From: Variovorax beijingensis
GTDB taxonomy: Bacteria > Pseudomonadota > Gammaproteobacteria > Burkholderiales > Burkholderiaceae_C
NCBI RefSeq assembly: GCF_007828835.1
Contig: NZ_VIVL01000005.1
Location: forward strand, 371,709-435,708
Direction of reading: 5' to 3'
Length of the DNA stretch: 64,000 nucleotides
Made by a program: the position numbers and the translations under genes. Of the stretch, positions 42,601 to 52,178 are shown in pieces; the first letter of the stretch is position 1; the number at the start of each line of letters is the position of its first letter. The notes below the pieces were generated by a model. The model worked only from the letters and a program-made list of their open reading frames with translations, searched no databases and was not told where the DNA came from.

Positions 42601-42920
42601 TGGCCATTTACATTCTTCCCGATGCCCAGGAGGACTTGCTCTCGCTTCAGGAATACATGCTCGACAAGTGGAGCGAAGCCGACTGGCTCAAGGCCGAAGA
42701 CGCGATCTTCGAGAAACTGGCGCTGGTTGACACAGGGTTCTTGACTGGGGCGCCCGTCCAAGAACTTTCGTCCGTTGGCATCTTCGAATATCAAAACGTC
42801 TTTACCTCACACCACAAGCTGGTCTATCGGCGTATCGGCGACGACACTTTCGTATATGCCGTAGCGGGACATCGGCAAGATTACCCAACACTCTTGATGA
42901 AGCGCCTTTTGAGGATTTGA
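42600..42920 (+). CDS. ParE/RelE-superfamily toxin
   Basis: 106 aa. The fold signature of ParE/RelE toxins is visible: YILPDAQEDLLSLQEYMLDK, KLVYRRIGDDTFVYAVAGHR, with the C-terminal beta-sheet residues R and H kept. Whether it acts on gyrase or on ribosome-bound mRNA cannot be told from sequence. The pair sits directly against the truncated end of an enoyl-CoA hydratase gene, which suggests that its arrival destroyed that gene. Confidence 0.82.
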   Translation: MAIYILPDAQEDLLSLQEYMLDKWSEADWLKAEDAIFEKLALVDTGFLTGAPVQELSSVGIFEYQNVFTSHHKLVYRRIGDDTFVYAVAGHRQDYPTLLMKRLLRI

Positions 42921-43180
42921 TGGGGCTCGACTTGCCTCCTGTCCCAGCGGCATCCTTTTGCAGCAGGCTTGATACGCACGACCAGCGGCAAAGTGGCCGG
43001 CCCCGGTGAGCACGATGGCGCGGATGCCCGCCTCGGCTCAGGCCTGGCGGATGCCTTCCCGCATACCGGCGATGACACCGGTGCCGCATGGCGCTTCTCG
43101 GGACGGTTGATGGTGATCCAGAAGCTGTGGCCGCGCACTTCATGCATTACCTCGGGCTGCGAATGGGGTGCTTCGCTCAT
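42921..43180 (-). pseudogene. Enoyl-CoA hydratase (crotonase) 5' remnant
   Basis: The ATG at 43180 overlaps the stop of the biotin-carboxylase gene. The frame starts like a crotonase (VRGHSFWITINRPEKRHA). It then shifts: the next frame reads VIAGMREGIRQA, an in-frame TGA, and AEAGIRAIVLTGAGHFAAG, the conserved CoA-pocket strand. After that all similarity ends at the toxin-antitoxin pair. About 70 of roughly 260 residues remain, with one frameshift and one stop. It was the last gene of the acyl-CoA carboxylase operon. Confidence 0.75.
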
Positions 43181-45171
43181 TTCGCTGCGCCTTCACCAGG
43201 CTGTGCCTCGGCCTGAATCTCAGCCACGACGCGTTGTGCCTCGACCTGGTCGCCAACGGCCACGTGCACGGCCAGCAGGGTTCCCGTGGCGCAGGCGTTG
43301 TGGACGTGCTCCATCTTCATGGCTTCGAGCGTCACCAGGGGCTGGCCCGCCGTCACCTTGTCCCCCGGTGCAGCATGCAAGGCGATCACGCGTCCGTTCA
43401 TGGATGCGCGCACCCGGCCGTCGCCGCCACCGTCTTCGCGCCGCGCCGGCGCGGAACGAGTGCGGTCTTCCAAAGCGTGGGGGTGCCCTGCATAGCGCAG
43501 CCAGAGGCTGTTGCCGTCACGGTCGAACACGGTGCTGTCCATCACGCCGTCGAGGATGAATCGCGCGTCATGCTCGCCGAGGGCGATGGCCTCCAGAACG
43601 TGCTCGACTCCGTTCGCCGTGAGCGTGAAGACCTGCGCCCGGGTCTGGGACACGCCGACCTGGCAATCGCTCCCGTCCAGCGAGAAGCGCATCCCGATCG
43701 GCAGCCCATGCGCAAGCCTGCGGCTGCCGGCCCCATGCCTGGCCTCGCCCGCGGTTTCGTACAGCAGCCAGGCGCCGATGAGTGCGGCGCTGGCGCCCGC
43801 GGCTTCCTCTGGCGGCAGGAGATCGCCTTCATGCTGCGCAATGAAGGCCGTGGTGGCACCGCCGGCCGCGAACACGGGATGTGCCAGGCAGCGGGCGAGG
43901 AAATCCTGGTTGGTGCGAACGCCGAGCGCCACGGTGTCCTGCAGCCCGTGCAGCAGCTTGCGCCGGGTTTCGTCGCGGCTGCGTCCGTGGGCGATCAGTT
44001 TCGCGATCATGGAGTCGTAGCAGGGCGGAATGACGGCGCCATCGCCAAGGGCGTGCTCGACGCGCAACCCATGCGGCGGTTGCCAGCGCCGCATCGTCCC
44101 ACTCTGCGGCATGAACCCGGCGGGCACGTCCTCTGCGCACAGGCGCACCTCGATGGCATGGCCCTGAAATCGGATGTCCTCCTGCGCCAGCGGCAGCGGC
44201 TCGCCGGCGGCCACCCGAAGTTGCCACTCCACGAGGTCAAGCCCCGTGATCGCCTCGGTCACCGGATGCTCCACTTGCAGCCGGGTGTTCATCTCCATGA
44301 AATAGTAGTTGCCATCGCGGTCCAGCAGGAACTCCAGCGTCCCCGCGCCCTCGTAGCTGATCGCTTTGACCGCAGCCACTGCGGTGGCCCCCATGCGCGC
44401 GCGCAGCTGCGCGTCGACCGCTGGCGACGGCGCTTCCTCGATCACCTTCTGGTGGCGCCGCTGCACCGAGCAGTCGCGCTCTCCGAGGTGCAGCGCGTTG
44501 CCGTGGCGGTCGGCGAACACCTGGATCTCGATGTGGCGCGGCTCCACGATGGCGCGCTCCAGGAGCACGGTGGCATTGCCGAAGGCATTCTTCGCCTCCG
44601 ACTGTGCGCTGCGCAGCAACTCCACGAATTCGCCACGCGACTTCACCAGCCGCATGCCGCGACCACCGCCGCCGGCAGTGGCCTTGATCATCACGGGGTA
44701 GCCCAGCCACGCGGCTTCGTCGGCCAGGCGCTGCTCGCTCTGGTCCTCGCCCTGGTAGCCGGGAATGCATGGCACGCCGGCCTGCATCATCAACCGCTTG
44801 GCGCCGGCCTTGTCCCCCATCGCCCGGATCGCTTCCGGCGACGGGCCGATGAAGACCAGTCCTGACTCGCGGCAGGTCGCGGCGAAGTCTTCGTTTTCCG
44901 CGAGGAATCCGTAGCCCGGATGGACCGCATCGGCACCGCTCGCACGCGCCGCATCGATGATGGCGGGGATGCGCAGATAAGACTGCGCGGGAAGCGGCTC
45001 GCCGATGCAGACGGCCTGGTCCGCCGCAGCCACGTGGGCGGCCCGCGCGTCAGCTGAAGAGTACACGGCCACGGTGCGGTATCCGAGGATCTTCGCGCTG
45101 CGCATGACGCGCAGCGCAATCTCTCCTCGGTTGGCAACGAGGATCTTGGAGAACGGCGTCATGGTGCTCAT
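43177..45171 (-). CDS. Acyl-CoA carboxylase biotin-carboxylase/biotin-carrier subunit (methylcrotonyl/geranyl-CoA type)
   Basis: 664 aa, ATG 45171. The biotin-carboxylase domain (residues 1-450) has LVANRGEIALRVMRSAKILG, the ATP glycine loop KATAGGGGRGMRLV, GERDCSVQRRHQKVIEEAPS and EMNTRLQVEHPVTEAITG. The C-terminal carrier domain has the biotinylated lysine K619 in LEAMKMEH. It carboxylates biotin for transfer to a branched acyl-CoA by the partner subunit (45190-46809). VPCIPGYQG resembles geranyl-/methylcrotonyl-CoA carboxylases more than acetyl-CoA carboxylase. It is 18 bp behind the partner gene and overlaps the crotonase remnant. Confidence 0.9.
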   Translation of the reverse strand: MSTMTPFSKILVANRGEIALRVMRSAKILGYRTVAVYSSADARAAHVAAADQAVCIGEPLPAQSYLRIPAIIDAARASGADAVHPGYGFLAENEDFAATCRESGLVFIGPSPEAIRAMGDKAGAKRLMMQAGVPCIPGYQGEDQSEQRLADEAAWLGYPVMIKATAGGGGRGMRLVKSRGEFVELLRSAQSEAKNAFGNATVLLERAIVEPRHIEIQVFADRHGNALHLGERDCSVQRRHQKVIEEAPSPAVDAQLRARMGATAVAAVKAISYEGAGTLEFLLDRDGNYYFMEMNTRLQVEHPVTEAITGLDLVEWQLRVAAGEPLPLAQEDIRFQGHAIEVRLCAEDVPAGFMPQSGTMRRWQPPHGLRVEHALGDGAVIPPCYDSMIAKLIAHGRSRDETRRKLLHGLQDTVALGVRTNQDFLARCLAHPVFAAGGATTAFIAQHEGDLLPPEEAAGASAALIGAWLLYETAGEARHGAGSRRLAHGLPIGMRFSLDGSDCQVGVSQTRAQVFTLTANGVEHVLEAIALGEHDARFILDGVMDSTVFDRDGNSLWLRYAGHPHALEDRTRSAPARREDGGGDGRVRASMNGRVIALHAAPGDKVTAGQPLVTLEAMKMEHVHNACATGTLLAVHVAVGDQVEAQRVVAEIQAEAQPGEGAAK

Positions 45172-45189
45172 GGGGATTCGATGCTCCCT

Positions 45190-46809
45190 TCAGGGACGCG
45201 CGACCGAGAATTGCATCTTCTGCGGCCGGCGAGCCTCCGCCTCGCGGCAGACGGCCAGAACCTTCGCCAGGACCGCACGGGTATCGCGCGGGTCGATCAC
45301 ACCGTCGTCGAGCAGGTGGGCGCTGGTGGTGAAGACGCTCATCTGGCTGTCGAACCGGTCGACGATCCGTTGCGCCATCTCGTCCAGCCTGGCCTCGTCC
45401 ACCTGGCCCTTGCGGCGCATGCCGGCTTCCGCGACGATGCGCATGGTCTGCGCCGCCTGTTCGCCTCCCATCACCGCGGTCTTGGCGTTGGGCCAGCTGA
45501 AGCAGAACCGCGGGTGGAAGCCGCGTCCGCACATCGCGTAGTTGCCGGCGCCGTAGGAAGAACCGCAGTAGATCGTGACCTGCGGCACGGTGGCATTCGT
45601 GACCGCCTGGATCATCTTGGACCCGTGCTTGATGATCCCGGCTTCCTCGTAGGAGCGGCCCACCATGAAGCCGGTGGTGTTGTTCAGGTACAGGATCGGC
45701 GTGCGCGACTGGCAGCAGGCCTGGATGAAATGCGTTGCCTTGGAGGCACCGGCCGGGTCGATCGGACCATTGTTGGTGATCACGCCGACGGGCCAGCCTT
45801 CCAGCTTGAAGTGCCCGCAGACGGTGGCGCTGCCGTAGTTCTCTCCGAACTCGAGGAAGTCGGAGTCGTCGGCGATCCGGGCGATGATCTGCTTCATGTC
45901 GACGGGCCGCTTGTGGTCGGCGGGCATGATGCCCAGCAGTTCCTCGGTGTCATGGCGGGGCGGCTTGAAGGCGCGCGGCCGCTCGGCCGGCATGCCCCGG
46001 TTCCAGTCGATCTGAGCCAGGATGTCGCGCGCGATGCGCAGGCCATCGCGGTCGTCCTCGGCCAGGTAGTCGCCCAGTCCCGAGATCGAGGTGTGCATCA
46101 CGGCGCCGCCGAGCTCCTCCTCGGTGGCGATCTCGCCGGTGGCGGCCTTCAGCAGCGGCGGTCCTGCCAGGAAGGCGCGGGAGCGCCCGCGCACCAGGAT
46201 GATGTAGTCCGACAGCCCGGTCTGGTAGGCACCACCCGCGGTGGACGAGCCGTGGGTCACCGTGATCACCGGAAGGCCGTCGGCGGACATGCGCGCCAGG
46301 TTGCGGAACAGGTTGCCGCCGCGTACGAAATCCTCGACACGGTACTGCATCAGGTTGGCGCCGGCACTTTCCACCAGCTGCACGTAGGGCAGCCTGTTCT
46401 CCAGAGCGATCTCCTGTATGCGCAGTTGCTTGTCCAGGCCCATCGGCTGCAACGCGCCGGCATCGATACCCGAGTCGGAGGCGAGCACCATGCAGCGGAT
46501 GCCGCTCACGAAACCAATGCCGGCAATCAGGCCGCCGCCGGGCACGCTCCTTTCGAGATCGGCGGTGTCCAGGCCGAGCCCTGCGAGGGAGGCCAGCTCG
46601 AGGAACGGCGCGCCGGGATCAAGCAAAAGCGACAGGCGCTCGCGCGGCAGCAACTGCTGCCGCTTCTCGAAGCGCTCGCGCGAGGCGGCTGACCTGGCTC
46701 GGGTTCGCTGCTCGAAGTCGCGTACGCGTTTCAGCAGGCCCAGCATGTGATCGCGGTTCGCCGCGAAGGGCGCGTTGCTGGCGGATATGGTGGATTCGAT
46801 CTGCGGCAT
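45190..46809 (-). CDS. Acyl-CoA carboxylase carboxyltransferase subunit
   Basis: 539 aa, ATG 46809 with GGAAACC ahead. The crotonase-type carboxyltransferase fold covers the whole length. Typical stretches are RQQLLPRERLSLLLDPGAPF, VSGIRCMVLASDSGIDAGAL, VTHGSSTAGGAYQTGLSDYI, FLAGPPLLKAATGEI and PILYLNNTTGFMVGRSYEEA. Length and motifs fit methylcrotonyl-/geranyl-CoA carboxylase beta subunits. It is the first gene of the leftward operon (beta, alpha, broken hydratase), as in leucine/isovalerate or acyclic-terpene degradation clusters. Confidence 0.9.
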   Translation of the reverse strand: MPQIESTISASNAPFAANRDHMLGLLKRVRDFEQRTRARSAASRERFEKRQQLLPRERLSLLLDPGAPFLELASLAGLGLDTADLERSVPGGGLIAGIGFVSGIRCMVLASDSGIDAGALQPMGLDKQLRIQEIALENRLPYVQLVESAGANLMQYRVEDFVRGGNLFRNLARMSADGLPVITVTHGSSTAGGAYQTGLSDYIILVRGRSRAFLAGPPLLKAATGEIATEEELGGAVMHTSISGLGDYLAEDDRDGLRIARDILAQIDWNRGMPAERPRAFKPPRHDTEELLGIMPADHKRPVDMKQIIARIADDSDFLEFGENYGSATVCGHFKLEGWPVGVITNNGPIDPAGASKATHFIQACCQSRTPILYLNNTTGFMVGRSYEEAGIIKHGSKMIQAVTNATVPQVTIYCGSSYGAGNYAMCGRGFHPRFCFSWPNAKTAVMGGEQAAQTMRIVAEAGMRRKGQVDEARLDEMAQRIVDRFDSQMSVFTTSAHLLDDGVIDPRDTRAVLAKVLAVCREAEARRPQKMQFSVARP

Positions 46810-46976
46810 TGCTCTGGTTTCCTGCGCCGCACCCTGCGTGCGGTGGACAGGTTCCAGCGTAGGGGAGGGGGCCCGCGGGGTCTTGTGCGAAGTGGCTGGC
46901 GACGCACAGGCGCGATCGCGAGCGGTGCCTATGCCGACAACTTCATCGGCGTGCGCTTCGTCCCGGAGGACAGCAG

Positions 46977-47177
46977 ATGCGCAAGGGCCGGCTGCGCAAG
47001 GCCGACCCCAGCGTGGCGGCTGCCCATCTGACGGCGCTGCTGGACTCGGAAACCGTCAGGCCGAGTCTTCTCGGCATGCAGGGGCCGCTGACCCGCAGAG
47101 AACTGCGAGAGGCGACGCGCCGCGCGGTGCAGGTGTTCCTGGGCGGCTACGCATCGGCCAGCACGACGGCAGGATGA
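46977..47177 (+). pseudogene. C-terminal fragment of a TetR-family regulator
   Basis: A 66-codon frame reads LRKADPSVAAAHLTALLDSE, then RELREATRRAVQVFLGGYA. This matches the last helices of AefR/TetR_C_7-type regulators. No DNA-binding domain precedes it; only short disrupted frames lie between it and the carboxylase start. GGAGGACAG in front of the ATG may be accidental. It was probably once the divergent regulator of the carboxylase operon. Confidence 0.45.
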
Positions 47178-47228
47178 AAGTGGGGCGAGGCTCCTCGTGC
47201 GCGCACCTCGATCAGCAGGCCCGCTCCC

Positions 47229-48614
47229 ATGAAAGTCGGCGTCCGGGCCAAGCTCTTCCTGTTCGTTCTGCTGGCCTGCGCTGCCGTGGTCGTGGTGCAG
47301 GCCATCGCCATGCGGCTCGTGATGGAGCGTGGCTTCCTGGGCTACCTCAACCAGCAGAGCAGGACGCGGATGGAAGAGATCGTTCCTCGCATGGAGCAGG
47401 CCGACGCCACTCGCGGCACCTGGGGCTTCCTGCGCTCCGACCTCCGGGAGTGGATGAACCTGGTGCTGCCCTTTCTCCCAGAAACTGGGGGTGATGCGGC
47501 GTCCCGGGTGGTGGCTCCCGATCAGGCTGGCGCCCTTGCACGCGTGGGCCTGCTGGATGCGCAGATGCACCGCGTGGTCGGCAATCTGGACGTCAACGCG
47601 GATTCGATCCGCGTTCCCATCATGGTCGGCGGGCGAGTTGTGGGCTGGGTCGCGGCGGTGCCGTTCGAAGCCGTGCTTCCGAAGAATGACAAGTGCTTTC
47701 TCGAGCACCAATTCACCGCCTTGACGCTGGTCGGCCTGGGCTCGCTCTTGGTGGCCGCTTTGCTCACCTTCGTGCTGGCCCGCACGCTGCTGCGGCGCGT
47801 TCGCGAGATGGCCCGGGCCACACAACAGGTCGCGGCGGGGGACTACGCCTCCCGCATCGCGGTTGGCGCCAACGACGAACTCGGCGCGCTGGCGAGGGAT
47901 TTCAACCGCATGGCGCAGACGCTGAAACATACCGAGCGCGCACGGCGTGGCTTCATGGCGGACATCTCCCATGAACTGCGCACGCCGCTCGCAGTGTTGC
48001 GCGTGCAACTCGAAGCCATCCAGGACGGGATCCGCTCGCCAACGGCCCAATCGACCAACACCATGCACCTGTGCAGGTCGATCGCCTAGGCAGGCTAGTG
48101 AATGACTTGCATGATCTGTCGCTGAGCGATGTCGGTGCGATGGCGTACCGCCGGGTCCCCATCGACGCGGCAACCGTATTGCAGGCGGCGGCCAGCAGCA
48201 TGCAGCAGCGGCTTGGAGAGGCGTCGCTGCATCTGGTACTGGAGACCACGCAGGCGCCGCTGATGATCAGCGGCGACGAGCCGCGCCTGCACCAGCTGTT
48301 CGGTAACCTGCTCGAGAACTCGCTGTGCTACACGGACGGTGGCGGCGTTGTTCAAGTGCGTTGCATCCAGCGCGGCACGAATGCACTCGTTGTCGTCGAG
48401 GACAGTGCGCCCGGTGTTCCCGACGACAAGATGGAGAAACTGTTCGAACGCTTCTGTCGCGTCGAGGCTTCACGCAATCAGGCGACGGGCGGCAGTGGGC
48501 TGGGACTGGCGATCTGCCGCAATATCGTGGAGGCCCATGAAGGGCACATCACGGCCTCGGCATCGCAGCTGGGGGCTTTGCATTGCGATCGAACTACCGC
48601 TGGTTTCGGTATGA
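47229..48614 (+). pseudogene. BaeS-like sensor histidine kinase with two frameshifts
   Basis: The first frame (47229 to a TAG at 48089) encodes two membrane segments (about 8-30 and 160-185), HAMP and the H-box FMADISHELRTPLAVLRVQL. The HATPase half continues in another frame from 48071 (VDRLGRLVNDLHDLSLSD, FGNLLENSLCYTDGG, GGSGLGLAICRNIVEAHEGH). The first shift is at 48069-48073, where CTGTG replaces CTG. A second one near 48576-48584 restores the usual end IAIELPLVSV. No partner regulator follows; an IS5 remnant takes its place. The gene is decayed. Confidence 0.75.
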
Positions 48615-48641
48615 GCGGGTGTTGAGTTCCACCGACTTCTA

Positions 48642-49130
48642 ACCCGACCCGACGAGACGACAATCCTGAACTTCCGCCACCCGCTGGAGGCCAGCGATCT
48701 GGCCGGGGAAATCTTCAAGCAGGTCAACGCCCACTTGGCCAAGAAGGGGCTGCTTCTGAAGAGAGGCTCCATCGTGGACGCCACGATCATCGCGGCGCCC
48801 AGTTCGACCAAGAACGAGAGCGGCGAACGAGACCCGGAGATGCACCAGACGAAGAAAGGCAACCAGTGGCACGTCGGGATGAAGGCGCACATCGGTGTGG
48901 ATACGGACTCGGGGCTGGTGCACACGGTGACGACCACGGCGGCCAACGAGGCGGACGTGGAACAGGTGAGAGATCTGCTGCACGGCAAAGAGGACGCGGT
49001 GTGGGCAGATTCGGGCTATCGGGAAGTGCAGAGCCGGGTGAAGCGAGATGTGCAATGGCACATTGCGGGCCGACCCAGCGACATGGCGAAGATGCGAGAG
49101 GGCCGCGCTAAGGCCAGAACCCCGATGTAG
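48642..49130 (+). mobile_element. IS5-family transposase fragment
   Basis: One frame carries the middle of an IS5-group DDE transposase: PDETTILNFRHPLEASDLAG, VNAHLAKKGLLLKRGSIVDA (first catalytic Asp in VDATIIAAPSS), GMKAHIGVDTDSGLVHTV (second Asp), and HGKEDAVWADSGYRE. The N-terminus and the C-terminal Glu region are missing, and no terminal inverted repeats are seen. Its end abuts the response-regulator gene at 49133. An inactive remnant. Confidence 0.8.
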
Positions 49131-49132
49131 GC

Positions 49133-49825
49133 TCAGCCCTGCCCCGGCGCCTCCCACGCAAACCCCACGCCGTAGACCGAGCGGATCCAGTCGTGCGAGG
49201 GCGTGACGGCGCCGAGCTTGCGCCGCAGGTTCTTGACGTGGCTGTCGATGGCGCGCTCCGTCACGTCCATGGTGTCGTCGTAGGCCAGCTCGAGCAGGCG
49301 GGCGCGCGAGAAGATGCGGCCCGGATGCCGCGACAGCACCTGCAGCAGCCCGAACTCGCGGCGCGTGAGATTGAGCGGCGTGCCTTCGAGCGACGCGCGC
49401 CAGTGCACGTCGTCCAGTACCAGGCCGGACATGCCCTGGCGCGCCTGGCCGCGCGCCGCGGGCGGCTCGGTGCGCCGCAGCACGGCGCGCACGCGCGCCA
49501 CCAGTTCGCGCGGGGAAAAAGGCTTGCAGACGTAGTCGTCGGCACCCAGCTCCAGCCCGAGCAGGCGGTCGACCTCCTCGATGCGCGCGGTGAGCATGAT
49601 GATCGGATGGCTGGTGTGTGCGCGCGCGCGGCGCAGCACCTCGATGCCGTCGAGGCGCGGCAGCATGATGTCGAGCAGCGTGAGCTCGGGCGGCGAGGCG
49701 ATGAGATGGTCGAGCGCGCTCTGGCCATCGGCGAAATGCGTGGTCTCGTAGCCGGCGTGGCGCAGGTAGTCCTGCACCACCGATGCGATGTCGAGCTCGT
49801 CTTCGACGATGACGATGCGGGTCAT
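49133..49825 (-). CDS. OmpR-family response regulator (BaeR-like)
   Basis: 230 aa, ATG 49825 overlapping the kinase stop. Receiver residues E8/D9 (VIVEDELDIA), D52 (LTLLDIMLPRLDG), T in MLTARIEE and K in VCKPFSPREL are all present. The winged helix ends VKNLRRKLGAVTPSHDWIRS, VYGVGFAWE. It forms an operon with the sensor kinase upstream. It closely resembles the orphan regulator at 52179-52859. Confidence 0.92.
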   Translation of the reverse strand: MTRIVIVEDELDIASVVQDYLRHAGYETTHFADGQSALDHLIASPPELTLLDIMLPRLDGIEVLRRARAHTSHPIIMLTARIEEVDRLLGLELGADDYVCKPFSPRELVARVRAVLRRTEPPAARGQARQGMSGLVLDDVHWRASLEGTPLNLTRREFGLLQVLSRHPGRIFSRARLLELAYDDTMDVTERAIDSHVKNLRRKLGAVTPSHDWIRSVYGVGFAWEAPGQG

Positions 49826-51408
49826 GGCGCTGCGCTCCGGGAAAGCGGAAGGGTGATGGTCACGCGCAGCCCGCCGAGCTCGGAGGACTGGGCATCGATG
49901 GTGCCGCCATGGACCTCGATGGCCGCGCGGCAGATCGACAGGCCGAGCCCCGAGCCGCCGAGTTCGCGGCTGCGCGAGGATTCGCCGCGGAACAGCCGGT
50001 CGAACAGGCGCGGCAATTCCGCATCGGGAACGCCCGGCGCGCTGTCGTCGAATTGCAGGGTCAGGCTGTTGCCCGTCCAGGCCCCGTCGACCGTGACGCC
50101 GATGCACAGCCGGCCGCCGGCATCGGTGTAGGTGAGCGTGTTCTCCAGCAGGTTCATGAAGACCTGGTGCAGCCGGTGCGCGTCGCCGTCGATCATCGGC
50201 TGGGCGCGCGCCGAGACACGGTCGATGGCGCTGCGGTCCACCGTGATGCCGCGCGCGGCGAAGCGGTCGCGCGTATGGTCGAGCGCTTCCTTCAGCAGCG
50301 AGAGCGGGAACACGGTGGTCGCGAGCAGGTCGCTCTGCGGCTCGCGCATGCTGCTGCGCAGATCGTCCACCAGCTGGCCGAGCCGGATCACTTGCCGGTG
50401 CAGCCGCAGCGCGGTGCGCTCGTCGAAGCTGCGCACGCCGTCCTGCAGGGCCTCGATCTCCGCGCGCATGGCGGCCAGCGGCGTGCGCAGTTCGTGCGCC
50501 GCATCGGCCAGCCAGGCGCGGCGCGAGGCCTCCACCGTGTCCAGGCGCTGCGCCATGTCGTTGAAGGTCTTGCCGAGCAGGGCGAGTTCGTCTGAGCCAT
50601 GCACGGCCACGCGCGTGGACAGCCGCCCGCGCGCCACGTCCTGCGCTGCCTGCGTGAGTTCGTCGATCGGCCGGAACCAGCGGCGCGCCAGCAGCCACGA
50701 CAGCATCAGCGCAAAGGCCAGCCCGCACAGGCCGGTGAGGGCGATCACGCCGGACTGGCGTGCGAGAAAGGCGCGGTCGGCCTCGCTCTCCAGGCCCTGC
50801 ATCGGCGCGAGCACCAGGTAGCCGACGACCGAGCGGCCGTGGCGGATCGGCAGGCGCGCGGCATTCTCCGGGTCGACCTTGGCGCCGACCACGTGCGCGC
50901 CGTGCGCATCGACCACGCCCAGGCGCTGGAAGATCGAATCGGCGGCTTCGCGCGGATCGGGAAAGAAGCCCAGCGGCGGCGGCGGTGGAAAGCGCCTGGG
51001 CAGCAGCTCGAGCTGGGGAGAAGGCGGAGGAGGCGGCCGAGATCCATTCTCGGCGCCGCTTTCGGGGCCGTTGCCGGCTCCGCCCGGCCCGCGGTTCTCG
51101 TACCAGGGCGGGAGCCTTCTTTCGTCGGCATTGCTGGCGCCGTCGAGCACCGCGGCGAGCCGGCCCATCTGCAGCCGCTGCCAGGCATCGTCGTTGCCCT
51201 GCAGCTTCTTCCAGTCGCCGTTGGCCGCATAGTGCTTGAGCAGCAGCTGCGAGAGCCAGTCCATGCGCCGGATCTCGATCTCGGCCACGTAGGAGCCGAG
51301 GCCGCGCTGCAGCGCCACGATGGAAAGCCCGGCGAAGCTGAGCAGGAGCACGATCAGCAAGGCGGCCAGCGCCAGGAAGATCTTCCTGGACAGTGTCAGG
51401 CGCGGCAT
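49822..51408 (-). CDS. BaeS-like sensor histidine kinase
   Basis: 528 aa, ATG 51408. Transmembrane segments at about 10-32 and 219-241 enclose a periplasmic domain with an unusual proline-rich stretch (residues about 100-150, with PPPPPSP and PPPPPLG). A HAMP segment follows, then the phospho-acceptor H305 in ADAAHELRTPLAAM, the N-box MNLLENTLTYTD, and GGSGLGLSICRAAIEVHGG. It belongs to the BaeS group that responds to envelope stress. The stop overlaps the regulator gene (ATGA). A 7-bp-stem inverted repeat (51508-51525) lies upstream. Confidence 0.9.
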   Translation of the reverse strand: MPRLTLSRKIFLALAALLIVLLLSFAGLSIVALQRGLGSYVAEIEIRRMDWLSQLLLKHYAANGDWKKLQGNDDAWQRLQMGRLAAVLDGASNADERRLPPWYENRGPGGAGNGPESGAENGSRPPPPPSPQLELLPRRFPPPPPLGFFPDPREAADSIFQRLGVVDAHGAHVVGAKVDPENAARLPIRHGRSVVGYLVLAPMQGLESEADRAFLARQSGVIALTGLCGLAFALMLSWLLARRWFRPIDELTQAAQDVARGRLSTRVAVHGSDELALLGKTFNDMAQRLDTVEASRRAWLADAAHELRTPLAAMRAEIEALQDGVRSFDERTALRLHRQVIRLGQLVDDLRSSMREPQSDLLATTVFPLSLLKEALDHTRDRFAARGITVDRSAIDRVSARAQPMIDGDAHRLHQVFMNLLENTLTYTDAGGRLCIGVTVDGAWTGNSLTLQFDDSAPGVPDAELPRLFDRLFRGESSRSRELGGSGLGLSICRAAIEVHGGTIDAQSSELGGLRVTITLPLSRSAAP

Positions 51409-51560
51409 GGGCTCGGGAAATGCATGGCCGCATTCTGCGGCATGCGTTCGGGGCGGGGAGGCGTCATGGGAAGCGGCCGATCATGGCCGTGAATCGAGGA
51501 GGAAATTGGGAGAGCCGCCTCTCCCACATTTCTCCCGAATCGACCCGCACGATGCGTGCC

Positions 51561-51845
51561 ATGAATCCGCTCACGCATCGACGCTCCCTGAGGAAGAAGG
51601 CCTGGCAGGCCCTTGTTGTCCCCGCACTCGCATGGGCGGGTCCGGGGTACTGCGCGCCGGTGCCCCCCTCGCCGTGGTCCTGGGCCGAGCTCTGGTCCGA
51701 CCCCGGCATCGACACGCTGTTGCTGCTGCTGGCCGCGCTTTTCTGGGCGGTGGCGCATGTCTGGGCGCTGCTGGTCGTGTGGGCAGAGGCACGCGCCACG
51801 CGGTCGGCCGCGACCGGCGTCGCGGCGGGAAAAGAGAAACCATGA
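51561..51845 (+). CDS. Small membrane protein of unknown function
   Basis: 94 aa from ATG 51561 (ATG 51552 also possible). A hydrophobic N-terminal segment (AWQALVVPALAWAGPGYC) is followed by WSDPGIDTLLLLLAALFWAV and AHVWALLVVWAEA. This makes one or two membrane spans with a short charged tail. No ribosome site is evident and I do not recognise a family. It is divergent from the baeSR-like operon, so a role in the same envelope response is possible but unproven. Confidence 0.4.
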   Translation: MNPLTHRRSLRKKAWQALVVPALAWAGPGYCAPVPPSPWSWAELWSDPGIDTLLLLLAALFWAVAHVWALLVVWAEARATRSAATGVAAGKEKP

Positions 51846-52178
51846 CGGCACAGGGCAGCAAAGCCGAGGCCACCGGATGCTAAGGTCTCTCGCTCAGGAG
51901 CGAGGCACGCACAAGGGCCCTCGGGCCCCGGCGCAATTGAGCGCCGTCTGGCACGCCCGCGCCGAAGCTGCGGAAGACGGCGGGCTCATGCTGTCGCAGC
52001 GCCTCCTGGGTTTGCTGGCTTGCTGCGGCCTGGTGATCGGCGTCGTGGTGGCGGCGAGCGGCGGATGCGTCGCAGCCGCCCGGGTCCGCGCAGGCAGTTC
52101 GACTCTTTCCACGCTGGCGCCGATCATGGCCACCGACAGCCGGGCCGCCCGGCCGCCGCGCACCGCCTGTGTGCCGTC
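51846..52178. other. Intergenic region
   Basis: About 330 bases between the small membrane protein and the orphan regulator (whose 3' end is here). A GGGCCC-TC-GGGCCC hairpin near 51917-51930 is the only structure seen. Short frames with a hydrophobic stretch exist but lack start signals. Confidence 0.4.
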
